Below are positions 26,073 to 35,358 of a DNA stretch of 64,000 nucleotides, one piece after another. This DNA comes from Brevinematales bacterium (GTDB lineage: Bacteria > Spirochaetota > Brevinematia > DTOW01): positions 1 to 64,000 of the forward strand of contig JAOAHF010000006.1 of assembly GCA_026415355.1 (NCBI GenBank), given 5' to 3'. The notes below the pieces were generated by a model. The model saw only the letters and a program-made list of their open reading frames with translations, was not told the DNA's origin and made no database searches. How positions within the stretch are numbered: the stretch's first letter is position 1; the number at the start of each line of letters is the position of its first letter. The position numbers and the translations under genes are program-made.

Positions 26073-27552
26073 TTTGACAAATATATTCATGAATATTTTG
26101 AAGGAGAAGAATGATATTTTCGATGTAGATTTTCGAGAAATTTGTACATATGCTTTAGGTAAAGATATACCTTTTGGAGTTTATATAGAAACCCGTAAAG
26201 GTTTTTTGTCAATATTTAAGTCGGAGAGATCACTCCTTCTTAAGGATGTTATCCTTGAGAGTGAAATATCTAAAAAACTTAAATCTTTTGACGATGGAAG
26301 TAGTTGGTATTATTTTGATTTATTACTTAGTAGTAGAAAGCTACATAAAAAAGTATTAGTGAGGATTTTCGTTAATTCTAGTAACTTGTCTGACCAAGAG
26401 TTAAGTATGATAGAGAGTGTTGTTAGTAATTTTTATTCTTTTCAGGATTTATATGATAAAAACTATGTTTTTGGCGAACTTATTGGAATATTGAAAGAGA
26501 CTACTGAAGTTGAAGATATAAATGAGGTTATAGAGAAAATTACAAGTATAACTAAGAAACTTTTGGATGTACAAGCTTCTTCAATACTTTTAAGAGATGA
26601 GAAAAGTAATGATTTGTACTTTAAAGTTGTTGATAGTGAAAAGAGTGATAGAATAAAAGAAATAAGAGTACCAATAGATAAAGGTGTAGCTGGTTATACT
26701 GTTAGAACTGGTAAATCTCTCATAGTTAATGATGTTAGTAATCACCCAGATTTCTATAGTGGAGTTGATGAAAAGAGTGGTTTTATTACTAAATCTTTAA
26801 TGTCTGTTCCTATAAGACCTCTTGGGAAAATAATAGGTGTTATTGAGGTAATAAATAAACTTAAGGAAACAGAATTTTCAGATGATGATCTTAGAATATT
26901 AGAAACTATTAGTGAAGTCTTGGGAATCAATATAATAAATTCTCTTCTCTATGAAAGGTTAAACAGTATATCGAGTAGTATAATAAAGTCTCTTATAACT
27001 GCTTTGGAAGCTAGGGATGAATATACAAAAGGACACTCATTTAGGGTTCAAATATACTCCATTAAACTCGGTAATGCTTTGAGATTTTCTCAAAAAAGGA
27101 TAAAACAACTTGAATTATCGGCAATACTTCATGATATAGGTAAGATAGGAGTACCTGATAGTATTTTGAGAAAACCTGGTACCTTAACTGATGAAGAGTT
27201 TGAAGTAATAAAAAAGCATCCAGTGATAGGATACAATATACTTAGTTCTATAGATGGGTTGGATGAAGTTTTGGAGGGTATAAAATACCATCATGAAAGA
27301 TTTGATGGTAAAGGATACCCTGATGGACTAAAAGGTCAAGAAATACCTATATTTGCTAGAATAATCTCTATAGCGGATACTTTGGATGCTATGACTTCAG
27401 ATAGGCCTTATAGAAAAGGATTGCCTTTCGAATTTGCGTTAGAAGAAATTAAAAAATCAAAGGGTACACAGCTCGACCCTGAATTAGTTGATATATTTAT
27501 AAATTCTTTCACGAGTTTAGAGGAAATCTCTTCTATAATTAAAGAAATGTAA
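26053..27552 (+). CDS. GAF-HD-GYP cyclic-di-GMP phosphodiesterase-like protein
   Basis: A 499-residue protein: an N-terminal region of about 120 residues that I do not recognise, a GAF sensor domain (about 145-300, ending GVIEVINKL), and a full HD-GYP domain (about 315-490). Active-site motifs are intact: HDIGKIG from H360, HHERFDGKGYPDG from H413, and IADTLDAMTSDRPYR. It should hydrolyse c-di-GMP in response to a ligand on GAF. No membrane segment is seen, so it is cytoplasmic. The start at 26053 overlaps the upstream gene; an ATG at 26089 is the alternative. Confidence 0.92.
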   Translation: MFQKIFSLTNIFMNILKEKNDIFDVDFREICTYALGKDIPFGVYIETRKGFLSIFKSERSLLLKDVILESEISKKLKSFDDGSSWYYFDLLLSSRKLHKKVLVRIFVNSSNLSDQELSMIESVVSNFYSFQDLYDKNYVFGELIGILKETTEVEDINEVIEKITSITKKLLDVQASSILLRDEKSNDLYFKVVDSEKSDRIKEIRVPIDKGVAGYTVRTGKSLIVNDVSNHPDFYSGVDEKSGFITKSLMSVPIRPLGKIIGVIEVINKLKETEFSDDDLRILETISEVLGINIINSLLYERLNSISSSIIKSLITALEARDEYTKGHSFRVQIYSIKLGNALRFSQKRIKQLELSAILHDIGKIGVPDSILRKPGTLTDEEFEVIKKHPVIGYNILSSIDGLDEVLEGIKYHHERFDGKGYPDGLKGQEIPIFARIISIADTLDAMTSDRPYRKGLPFEFALEEIKKSKGTQLDPELVDIFINSFTSLEEISSIIKEM

Positions 27553-27682
27553 TCTTTCATTGTACTTTGTTAGGTGTTGACTTATTTGGTAATTTTATTC
27601 GTTTTCCAATGGAGTTTTTTTGAAACGAAAGTTTTAAGAGTTTGATAATTAATAATTAAAAAAACTAAGTTTTGAGGTAACT

Positions 27683-28828
27683 ATGTCTAATATATATAGA
27701 TCGAGAATTGATAGAATGTTGATTCAGACAGCAGGTAGCCCTTTCATAACATCAAAACTTGAAGATTTGTTTTACTTTTCAGGGTTTACTGGTGATTTTG
27801 GCTATCTTGTGTTGAGTAATCCTAAATCTTATTTGATAACGACTAAAATGTTCTTGAATGAAGTGAATAGTTCTGTGGATACTTCTATTTTTGACGTTAG
27901 GTTAGTAGATAAATCAAAGATTTTTTCTGAGCTTATCGATATACTTATAGACATACAATCTCCTGAAATATTTATATGTTCTACAAATGCAGGAGTTAGT
28001 AATTTTATAAAGGTTATTGATACAGCAAAAGATAAAAGATTATTTGGTCTTAATAAAAAGCTTTTATCTCTAAGGGATGATCATTTTTCTGTAGGAAATG
28101 TGAAGATATATTTTAGAGAGTATCTTTCAGATAAAGTAAGATCAGTCAAGGATGAGAATGAGTTGAATATTTTGAGGAATAATTTACTTCTTTCTGATGA
28201 GGGTTTTTTATACATACTCAAATTTATAAAACCTGGTGTTACGGAGAGAGAGATTTCAATAGAAATGGAGTATTACTTAAAACTTAAGGGCGCAGATGAA
28301 ATGTCATTTCAAACAATAGTTGCTTCTGGTATTAGATCTTCAATGCCTCATGGTAGAGCTTCTAATAAGGTTATATCAAATGGAGAGCCAATAGTTATCG
28401 ATTTTGGTATAAAGAAGGATATGTATTGTACCGATACAACTAGGACTGTTTTTCTGGGTACTCCGACTCAGAAAATGAAAGATGTGTACAACATAGTTCT
28501 TGAAGCTCTTAATGAAGGTATTGCTTATGTTAGAAGTGGTATAAAAATTGAAGATCTTGACAAGAGGGTTAGAAGTGTTATAGAGAAGTACGGTTATGGT
28601 GAATACTTTACTCATTCCACAGGACATGGCGTAGGTCTTGAGATACATGAATATCCTTTTATATCAAAAGACAACGAAGATGAACTAAAAGAGGGAATGG
28701 TTGTAACAATCGAACCAGGTATTTACATTCCTAATGAATTTGGTGTAAGAATAGAAAATATGGTTTTTGTTAAGAAAAATTCCTCGGAAGTTTTAACAAG
28801 TTTAACAACTGATATGATAATACTTTAA
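27683..28828 (+). CDS. Xaa-Pro aminopeptidase (M24B family)
   Basis: A 381-residue metallopeptidase that removes N-terminal residues preceding proline. The creatinase-like N-terminal domain is followed by the pita-bread domain. Metal ligands are visible in VIDFGIKKDMYCTDTTRT (two Asp), HSTGHGVGLEIHEYP (His), EPGIYIP (Glu) and RIENMVFV (Glu). A 130-bp non-coding gap precedes it, with an AGGT ribosome site. It stands alone. Confidence 0.93.
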   Translation: MSNIYRSRIDRMLIQTAGSPFITSKLEDLFYFSGFTGDFGYLVLSNPKSYLITTKMFLNEVNSSVDTSIFDVRLVDKSKIFSELIDILIDIQSPEIFICSTNAGVSNFIKVIDTAKDKRLFGLNKKLLSLRDDHFSVGNVKIYFREYLSDKVRSVKDENELNILRNNLLLSDEGFLYILKFIKPGVTEREISIEMEYYLKLKGADEMSFQTIVASGIRSSMPHGRASNKVISNGEPIVIDFGIKKDMYCTDTTRTVFLGTPTQKMKDVYNIVLEALNEGIAYVRSGIKIEDLDKRVRSVIEKYGYGEYFTHSTGHGVGLEIHEYPFISKDNEDELKEGMVVTIEPGIYIPNEFGVRIENMVFVKKNSSEVLTSLTTDMIIL

Positions 28829-28964
28829 GTTGATAACTACTTTGTATTGTACAATTTCGTTTAAATCATGTAGTTTAATGATTTTTTAAATAAATTTTTG
28901 CTCAAAATTTATACTTTCTATTTTTCAATAGCTTTATTCCACGTTTGTTTTATTGATATGTTAT

Positions 28965-29969
28965 TTATTCAAACTTATAATAAGATTGTGGGAAGTCTTC
29001 TTTGCCTAGCCTATTTATTAGAGATATACCCCTTTTCTCTCTATCATATACTGGTATTCCTGGAGGTATTTGTATAGTTGGTATAAAGTTTGCTTTTATA
29101 AACTCACCCTTTGCTGTTAGATGAACTTCAAGTATTCCACCTATACCTCCGTTACCTTTTATATTAAAGTTTCCATAGGTTAGGAAATTACCGAGAGAAT
29201 ATGCTATAAGTTTACCTTTGTATATCTCAATTGCTCTTAGAACATGTGGTCCATGTCCTATTACGAGATCTGCTCCTGCATCAATTACACCTCTTGCAAA
29301 TTTGACAACGTTACCTCTATTACTACCAAGGAAGTATTCGTTAATATCTTTAGTGTGTATGGCTGAGTTACCTTCGGCACCCCCGTGAAAAGATACTATT
29401 ACAATATCGTACTTCTCTTTCAGTGAAGTTATCGTTTGTTTTGCTTTTGGTACATCTAGTATTGAGTATTTACCTCCACTGAATCCAAATGCAACTATGC
29501 AGACTTGTTTACCTTTTACATTCATTACAGCATAGTTTTCCATATCTGCATACTTCATTCCTAATTTTTCTATGAGATGGAGTGTATAATTATATCCATC
29601 TCTACCGTAGTCCATAACATGGTTATTGTTGAAAGATACTACATTGAAACCCAATTTTTTAAACGCATTTGTTAAGTATGTTGGCATACCAAACTCGTAA
29701 CAAGAGTTTTTTTTGCCTCCACACTTTGATGGTCTGAATCCATCTTTTATGAACGCACCTTCAAGATTGGCTAATACTATGTCTGCTCCTTTTAGATAAT
29801 CTCCTATACTTTCTACGAATTCTTCTCCTTGTCTTGGGGGAAGAATTGTTTTTGGAGTTACTGACCCTAGCATGGTATCTCCGACCGCTTTTACTATTAT
29901 TGTGTCATTTCCTATTGCTATATTTGCTAAAATCAATAAGATGAGATTAAAAAAAATTACGACTCTCAT
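28965..29969 (-). CDS. CapA/PgsA-type metallophosphatase-like protein
   Basis: A 334-residue exported protein with a signal peptide (about 1-19). CapA-family motifs are in order: VGDTMLG, LANLEGAF, SFNNNHVMDYG, VSFHGGAEG and IGHGPHVLRAIEIYKGK. The fold is a calcineurin-like phosphoesterase with metal-binding Asp, Asn and His. Family members take part in poly-gamma-glutamate or capsule formation, but many stand-alone copies, like this one, have no known substrate. It is flanked by divergent or convergent genes, with no capsule genes nearby. Confidence 0.88.
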   Translation of the reverse strand: MRVVIFFNLILLILANIAIGNDTIIVKAVGDTMLGSVTPKTILPPRQGEEFVESIGDYLKGADIVLANLEGAFIKDGFRPSKCGGKKNSCYEFGMPTYLTNAFKKLGFNVVSFNNNHVMDYGRDGYNYTLHLIEKLGMKYADMENYAVMNVKGKQVCIVAFGFSGGKYSILDVPKAKQTITSLKEKYDIVIVSFHGGAEGNSAIHTKDINEYFLGSNRGNVVKFARGVIDAGADLVIGHGPHVLRAIEIYKGKLIAYSLGNFLTYGNFNIKGNGGIGGILEVHLTAKGEFIKANFIPTIQIPPGIPVYDREKRGISLINRLGKEDFPQSYYKFE

Positions 29970-30141
29970 ATGTCCTCTAAACTGCCGAAGATTTTAAATG
30001 TTAGGTATCTTGTTTTTCACAGTTTTTTATGTTTTATGATAAAATTTAAGTTTGATTAGCAGAGAATAGATTTTTACAAGATTTTCTTTACAAGTACTAC
30101 CTTCATATTTATAATTATGGTTAACTTGAGAGGAGGTATGT

Positions 30142-31434
30142 ATGTATAGGGTAAAATATTTATTCATGCTTCTTGTGTTAGCTACGAGTGTTGTGTTATG
30201 GTCGTGTGGTGCTCCACAGAATAAGTTAGTTTTTATGTATTGGGGTACTCCTGAAGAGAAAGAAGTTGTTCTTGGGTATATAAGCAATTTTATCCAACAA
30301 AATCCTGGAGTTGAGATAGAAGGAATACATGTTGATTCATTAAGTTTTGGACAAAAACTAAAAACTATGATAGCTGGTGGTACTCCTCCTGATGTTTTTT
30401 ACCTTGATATAGAGGATTTTGCTGGACTTGTTTCAAGGGGACATTTGCTACAACTTGACGATTTCTTGAACAGAGATAAAGATGAGGTTAATGTTCCTGA
30501 TTTCTTTGAGGCACCATTTAATGAATTTAGATACAAAGGAAGGTTATATGGTATAGCAAAGGACTTTACAACTCTTGTTCTTTATTACAATATTGATATG
30601 TTTGACAAATTTGGAGTTAGTTATCCTAATGATAACTGGGGATGGGATGATTTTTTAAATGCTGCTAAGAAGCTTACCAAGGATTTGAATGGAGATGGTA
30701 ATATTGATCAATATGGTTTTGTATTAGAGACTTGGGCTAACTGGTGGAGAAATTGGGTTTACGCTAACGGTGGTACTTTCTTTGATAAGGATGGAAACTT
30801 TGTTTTGGGTAAGGAGCCTTATCTCAAAGCTAATGCTGAAGCAATACAATTCTTAGCAGACCTAATTTGGGTTCATAAAGTTGTTCCTAAGATAACTGCT
30901 TCTAGAGATTTTGGTGGTGGAGAAGCTATGTTCGTTGATGGTAGAGCAGGTATGGCTGCTTATGGGAGATGGGCTACTTTGAGATTTAGAGATATAACTA
31001 AGTTCAAATGGAATGTTGCACAAATGCCAAAAGGTAAAGTTAAGAGAGCATCAACTCTATTTACTGTAGCATATTGTATATATTCTACAACTAAGAATCC
31101 AGAGTTATCTTGGAAGCTTGTTAAGTTCTTATCAAGTCCTGAGATTCAAAAAGATGTTGCTAACAGTGGTCTTGCTATACCTATTAGAAAGTCTGTTGCC
31201 TATAGTGATGCATTCTTAAAAGCATCAGCAATTGTTAGAAACCAACCACAGGTTGACAGTAAAGTTTATCTTGATGCTTTACAATATGTTACAGATTTCA
31301 AAAGGCCTGTAAAATGGGTTGAAATAAGAGATATACTTGATGAGTACATACAGAAAGTACTTAACAATGATATGAAGGCTGATAAAGCTTTAAAAGAGCT
31401 TCAACTTGATGTTGAAGATGCTATAAGCGAGTAG
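30142..31434 (+). CDS. Extracellular sugar-binding lipoprotein (ABC family 1)
   Basis: A 430-residue solute-binding protein of the maltose/multiple-sugar type. The lipobox VLWSC places the lipid-anchored Cys at about residue 22. Family features include VFMYWGTPEEKE, MIAGGTPPDVFYLD, YGIAKDFTTLVLYYN, and the late block FLSSPEIQKD. The start has an AGGAGGT ribosome site. The permease and ATPase genes are not adjacent, so it depends on components encoded elsewhere. A strong terminator follows directly. Confidence 0.95.
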   Translation: MYRVKYLFMLLVLATSVVLWSCGAPQNKLVFMYWGTPEEKEVVLGYISNFIQQNPGVEIEGIHVDSLSFGQKLKTMIAGGTPPDVFYLDIEDFAGLVSRGHLLQLDDFLNRDKDEVNVPDFFEAPFNEFRYKGRLYGIAKDFTTLVLYYNIDMFDKFGVSYPNDNWGWDDFLNAAKKLTKDLNGDGNIDQYGFVLETWANWWRNWVYANGGTFFDKDGNFVLGKEPYLKANAEAIQFLADLIWVHKVVPKITASRDFGGGEAMFVDGRAGMAAYGRWATLRFRDITKFKWNVAQMPKGKVKRASTLFTVAYCIYSTTKNPELSWKLVKFLSSPEIQKDVANSGLAIPIRKSVAYSDAFLKASAIVRNQPQVDSKVYLDALQYVTDFKRPVKWVEIRDILDEYIQKVLNNDMKADKALKELQLDVEDAISE

Positions 31435-31436
31435 CT

Positions 31437-31464
31437 AAAAGGGGGGTATCCCCCTTTTACTTTT
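31437..31464 (+). terminator. Rho-independent terminator after sugar-binding lipoprotein
   Basis: A perfect stem, AAAAGGGGG pairing with CCCCCTTTT, has a 4-nt loop and is followed by ACTTTTT. It starts 2 bp after the stop codon and isolates the gene from the cyclase-like gene that begins at 31469. Confidence 0.9.
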
Positions 31465-31468
31465 TGTA

Positions 31469-32926
31469 ATGAGTAATTTTTTAGAGATTGTTAACCTCAT
31501 TTTAGGTTCTAAAATTACAACGTTTTCATCATTAAAAGAATTTTTGGCTAAGAATGTTTCAGCGAAGATTTCAAAGCAAGAGTTAGATATTCTTTTCAAA
31601 CTTATCAAAAGGTTATACTGGGGGATATTTAGTGATTTAAACTTTGATGATTACACAGAGTTATGGAAGCTTTTAGTTATACCAGATCAGAAATATCCAT
31701 CTCTCTACGGAGACATAAAGAAGAGTATAATAATACCAAATTTATATATTTCTCTTCTTGACATCCATGGGTATACTGCGTTTTGCCAAAAAACTCGTAA
31801 GAATATAAATTCATTACATCGTCTTGATAGATTTGTTGAAAGTACAATAAAAAGTACAACCAAAAAATATGGAGTTATATCGAGAAGAGAGAGAGGTGAT
31901 GAAGTTATACTAGTAGGTGCTGATCCTGTTGATATAATTAATGCTACTTTTGATGTTGTAAATTTGTTTTCAAAAAGTATCAAACTATCCAACGTTGAAA
32001 ATGGTGAGGAACCTTTTTTACCACCTTTTGAGATATCTGGTGGTATAGTGGGAGGGTATTCTACTACTCCTTTGATTATAAGTGAGTCGGGAGATGTTCA
32101 AGGGATATTGATGAACCTTGCTTCAAGGTTGCAGTCAAGAGCAAATTCTATATCTCCAAGCAAGACAAAAATTGTAATTGATCAAAGTACATATCACAAG
32201 TTTTTGAATTCAACAAAACCTAGAACGAATTTTGTCAAAACAATAAAATTCTTGTTCAATGGTGAAATAGAATTTAAGGGAGGCAAGCTTAAAGTTTATG
32301 AGATATACTATAGAGAAAATGAAAATTATAAAGATTATATATCACAACATGTGAAAAAACTTACAGAAGCTATATCCAGAAATGAATGGCAAACAAATGT
32401 GATATCGATATTGGCAGATCTTGGTATACTAGTTTCTGATAATATGTCGAAGTTTTCTAAAAGTGTGGAAATTTATTATGATGGAGAGATGAGAATTTTT
32501 GAGGTTGATAACCAGTTTTTGTCAAACACGTTTATGAAAATAAAGTATGCTTTGTCGAATTCGAGAGATTATAAGTTTGTTGTAGAAAAAATGTCGTTGT
32601 TGGTTGAGTTACTGGATAGGATTGATGAATTTGATCAAATAGTCAAGGATTATCTGAAAGTAATCTATAGAGAGTTTAGAAAAATATTCCATGAGTATGA
32701 AAAACTTCTTCTCTTCCATGTTAAACACACACCATTAGATTTTATTGATTCTTCTGATTTTGATATTATGAATAAGTTTGATTCATATAAGGCTGCTTAT
32801 AGTTCAGTTTTGGATAAGATCCATTCAGCGCCTAAGTCTATTCAGAAGAGAGCTATTATTATGACTAGAGCATTAAACAATGTAAAGAACCAGATAGATT
32901 TTTCTATATACTCGGGTAAAAAGTGA
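31469..32926 (+). CDS. Class III nucleotide cyclase-like protein
   Basis: A 485-residue soluble protein. A cyclase-type domain spans about 90-285: metal-binding D98 (LLDIHGYTAF) and D144 (RERGDEVIL), and the transition-state pair N216/R220 (MNLASRLQSRA), all in class III order. The flanking N-terminal 85 residues and C-terminal 200 residues are helical and unrecognised. The catalytic set looks complete, so cAMP or cGMP synthesis is plausible, though the family contains divergent members and the substrate-specifying residues cannot be placed with confidence. It begins at the terminator of the upstream gene. Confidence 0.65.
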   Translation: MSNFLEIVNLILGSKITTFSSLKEFLAKNVSAKISKQELDILFKLIKRLYWGIFSDLNFDDYTELWKLLVIPDQKYPSLYGDIKKSIIIPNLYISLLDIHGYTAFCQKTRKNINSLHRLDRFVESTIKSTTKKYGVISRRERGDEVILVGADPVDIINATFDVVNLFSKSIKLSNVENGEEPFLPPFEISGGIVGGYSTTPLIISESGDVQGILMNLASRLQSRANSISPSKTKIVIDQSTYHKFLNSTKPRTNFVKTIKFLFNGEIEFKGGKLKVYEIYYRENENYKDYISQHVKKLTEAISRNEWQTNVISILADLGILVSDNMSKFSKSVEIYYDGEMRIFEVDNQFLSNTFMKIKYALSNSRDYKFVVEKMSLLVELLDRIDEFDQIVKDYLKVIYREFRKIFHEYEKLLLFHVKHTPLDFIDSSDFDIMNKFDSYKAAYSSVLDKIHSAPKSIQKRAIIMTRALNNVKNQIDFSIYSGKK

Positions 32927-33057
32927 TTTTGCTGTTTTATGTATAATTTGAATAAACCTTTCTTTGAATGATTAAAATTTGCTGAAAATCTTACCTTTAG
33001 TTTTTTATTTAGAAATTGAGATTTGTTATGATTTATAATAAAATTAAGAGGTGTTTT

Positions 33058-33348
33058 ATGCAGGATGGTGGAATTTCTTTTCTAATACTAATGATACTTA
33101 TGTTTGTAGTTTTTTACTTCCTTATAATATTTCCAGAAAATAGAAGAAGGAAGAAACTTATGCAGCAGATAAGTCAGATGAAAGAAGGTGATAGGTTTGT
33201 TACAGCAGGTGGTATAATAGCAGAATTTGTCTCAAGAGATGAGGAAAAAGGAATAATAAAAGCAAAAATATCAAAAGATACTGTTGTGGAGATAGGTAAG
33301 GATTTTGTAGTATCTGTTTTTCAGAGTAATGTTGAAGAAAAAAAGTAA
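33058..33348 (+). CDS. yajC: Preprotein translocase subunit YajC
   Basis: A 96-residue inner-membrane protein with one membrane segment (about 7-27, FLILMILMFVVFYFLII) followed by PENRRRKKLMQQISQMKEGDRFVTAGGI, the standard YajC core. YajC joins SecDF with SecYEG. The frame is open to an ATG at 33016, but the ATG at 33058 has the AGAGGTG ribosome site and gives the usual length. secD and secF are not adjacent; tRNA-Ser follows. Confidence 0.93.
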   Translation: MQDGGISFLILMILMFVVFYFLIIFPENRRRKKLMQQISQMKEGDRFVTAGGIIAEFVSRDEEKGIIKAKISKDTVVEIGKDFVVSVFQSNVEEKK

Positions 33349-33375
33349 ATTAGTTTATACTTAGCAAACAATTTA

Positions 33376-33466
33376 GGAGAGGTGGCCGAGAGGTCTAAGG
33401 CAACGGTTTGCTAAACCGTCGTAGTACCGAAAGGTGCTACCGTGGGTTCGAATCCCACCCTCTCCG
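33376..33466 (+). tRNA. tRNA-Ser (GCT)
   Basis: Cloverleaf with a 7-bp acceptor stem (GGAGAGG with CCTCTCC), anticodon GCT within GGTTTGCTAAACC, the long class II variable arm typical of serine (GTAGTACCGAAAGGTGCTAC), and the T-loop GGTTCGAATCCC. The discriminator is G. CCA is not encoded and must be added by a nucleotidyltransferase. Confidence 0.97.
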
Positions 33467-33596
33467 CACTGTGATTATACCATCGCTCTTTCTCATTTCT
33501 TGGTGGTATTTTTGTTTTGAGACACTATTAAGCGTATGCCAGAAAAGATAGTATTTCTAAGTTTGGTAATGTTTGATTTGATTACTATATTTAGTG

Positions 33597-35249
33597 CTAT
33601 TTTTTTGATACGTAGTCATATATTCTTTTGAGTTCTGGATCATTAGGATAGTATTCAAGGCCTTTTGAAGTTATTTCTTTTGCTTTTCTGAAATTTTCTT
33701 CACTAAATGCTATGTGTCTGGCCCAGCCAATGTATATGTTTCTTCTTATGTTATCAAGTTGCTTTGAGTTGTTGAGTTCTATTGATCTTTCTATAGACTT
33801 GAGAGAGTTTTCAAAATCTTTTTTGTCAAAGTGTATTTGAGCTAGTCTAGCATATGCTATTGAAGCGTTTTGTCTAAGTATATTATCTTTTGGAAGTGAT
33901 TTCATACCATCTTCAAATACTATCACTGCTTCTTCAAGTTTGCTTATATTCATAAGATCTACTCCCCACAAGTTATAATAGTAGCCAAGATTTTGTTCAG
34001 CTTCTTTACCTTCTGGAAACATCTTAAGAAACTCTTTGTGGTATTGTATAACTTTGTCATATTCTTTCATATTAGCTAGTATTTTGGATATTTCTATTAG
34101 AGCGTTTACTCCTGCGTTATATGTTCTTTTCCTGTCTATGTTTGATGAGATAGAAAATATATTAAATACTTTATCGTAGTTACCTTTCTGGATTTCAGCT
34201 TTTGCCCAGTTTATAACTAGATAATCTGTGAGTTCTGCTACACTACTATAGTATTCGGTTTTGTTGGTCTTTATGTAGTATGCTGTTTTGATAGCCTTTG
34301 GAAAATCTTTTGTTTCTATTTGGGTTAATACTAGATTATAGTAAAAAGAGGACAAAAGTTCTTTTATTTCTCTATCATTTTTGAATATTTGTAGTGATTC
34401 TTCTGCGAAGAGAATGGCATTTTCGTAATCTTTCTTTTTAACATAGTCTGTAAAAATCCCTATATATGAACTTCTTAAGTTTGTATAAGCCAGAAATAAA
34501 TTTGTTTCAAGTATCAATGCTTTTATGGAAGCCTTTAGTATTTCTGTGTAGTTTCCTGTATCCTTATAATTTAAAACCTGATTTGCGTACATAGAAGCTA
34601 TTAATCCTTCGTCACCTATTTCTACTCTAAATCCTTTACCTTCAGGTATATAAACATAAGATGTTCTTTCTCTTAATTCCTTTATTGCTTCTGGGTTCCT
34701 AACTACATCAAAGCCTTTTCTGGCAGTTGTTTCGATTTCTATTTTATAGTTGTCTAGATATATTACCGAAAAAATATGATCTGGTAATTGGACAACTTTT
34801 GGATCGAAACCAAATCTCTTTAAAAGAATGTTATAGATAGCGGTTGAATTTACGCAATTGTAGTATCCTGTATCAAAAAGTTGATCTAGGTCGGTTGATC
34901 GTTCGAGGTATGACTTAAATACGTTTTGATGTAGATAGTCAAAAATAAGTTTGGCCAAATCATATCTTGATACTCTCTTATCTTTTACTGAGTTACTTAT
35001 TTCAGATGACATTTTGTCTATTAGAGATTTGTAGTATAATATCCTATTGGGATCATATGTTCCTGATGCCAATATAAGCCAGGTTTCAATGTCTCCAATT
35101 CGTTTGGTTTTTATATATTCTTCAAACATTTTTCTCTCAAGATCAGTATTGTATATGCTACCGACTGAAGTTCTAAACTGCCAAAAATCAACTGCGAATA
35201 CTAGATTGATTGAGAAAACAAGTAAAAGTATAATTGTGAATTTTCTCAT
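33597..35249 (-). CDS. Exported transglutaminase-like/TPR protein
   Basis: A 550-residue protein with a signal peptide. The start MRKFTIILLL at 35249 follows GGAGAAAACT and is preferred over the in-frame ATG at 35261. Residues about 75-190 contain the transglutaminase-like core: a Cys in TGYYNCVNSTAIYN, a His in LPDHIFSVIYLD and an acidic IEIETTARKG, giving the Cys-His-Asp order. The rest (about 220-550) is a series of TPR repeats (EAVIVFEDGMKSLPKD, ENSLKSIERSIEL). It probably acts in the periplasm on protein or peptidoglycan, or as a scaffold. Start and domain calls are from sequence only. Confidence 0.75.
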   Translation of the reverse strand: MRKFTIILLLVFSINLVFAVDFWQFRTSVGSIYNTDLERKMFEEYIKTKRIGDIETWLILASGTYDPNRILYYKSLIDKMSSEISNSVKDKRVSRYDLAKLIFDYLHQNVFKSYLERSTDLDQLFDTGYYNCVNSTAIYNILLKRFGFDPKVVQLPDHIFSVIYLDNYKIEIETTARKGFDVVRNPEAIKELRERTSYVYIPEGKGFRVEIGDEGLIASMYANQVLNYKDTGNYTEILKASIKALILETNLFLAYTNLRSSYIGIFTDYVKKKDYENAILFAEESLQIFKNDREIKELLSSFYYNLVLTQIETKDFPKAIKTAYYIKTNKTEYYSSVAELTDYLVINWAKAEIQKGNYDKVFNIFSISSNIDRKRTYNAGVNALIEISKILANMKEYDKVIQYHKEFLKMFPEGKEAEQNLGYYYNLWGVDLMNISKLEEAVIVFEDGMKSLPKDNILRQNASIAYARLAQIHFDKKDFENSLKSIERSIELNNSKQLDNIRRNIYIGWARHIAFSEENFRKAKEITSKGLEYYPNDPELKRIYDYVSKK

Positions 35250-35358
35250 AGTTTTCTCCATTTCAGAAAATATAAAAAATTCATTTCTTTAATTCAATAA
35301 GTTTGGTGGTTAAAAAGGGGTTTTAGTGTGTAGATTGTAAGTTGAGTAGAGTTTTGTT

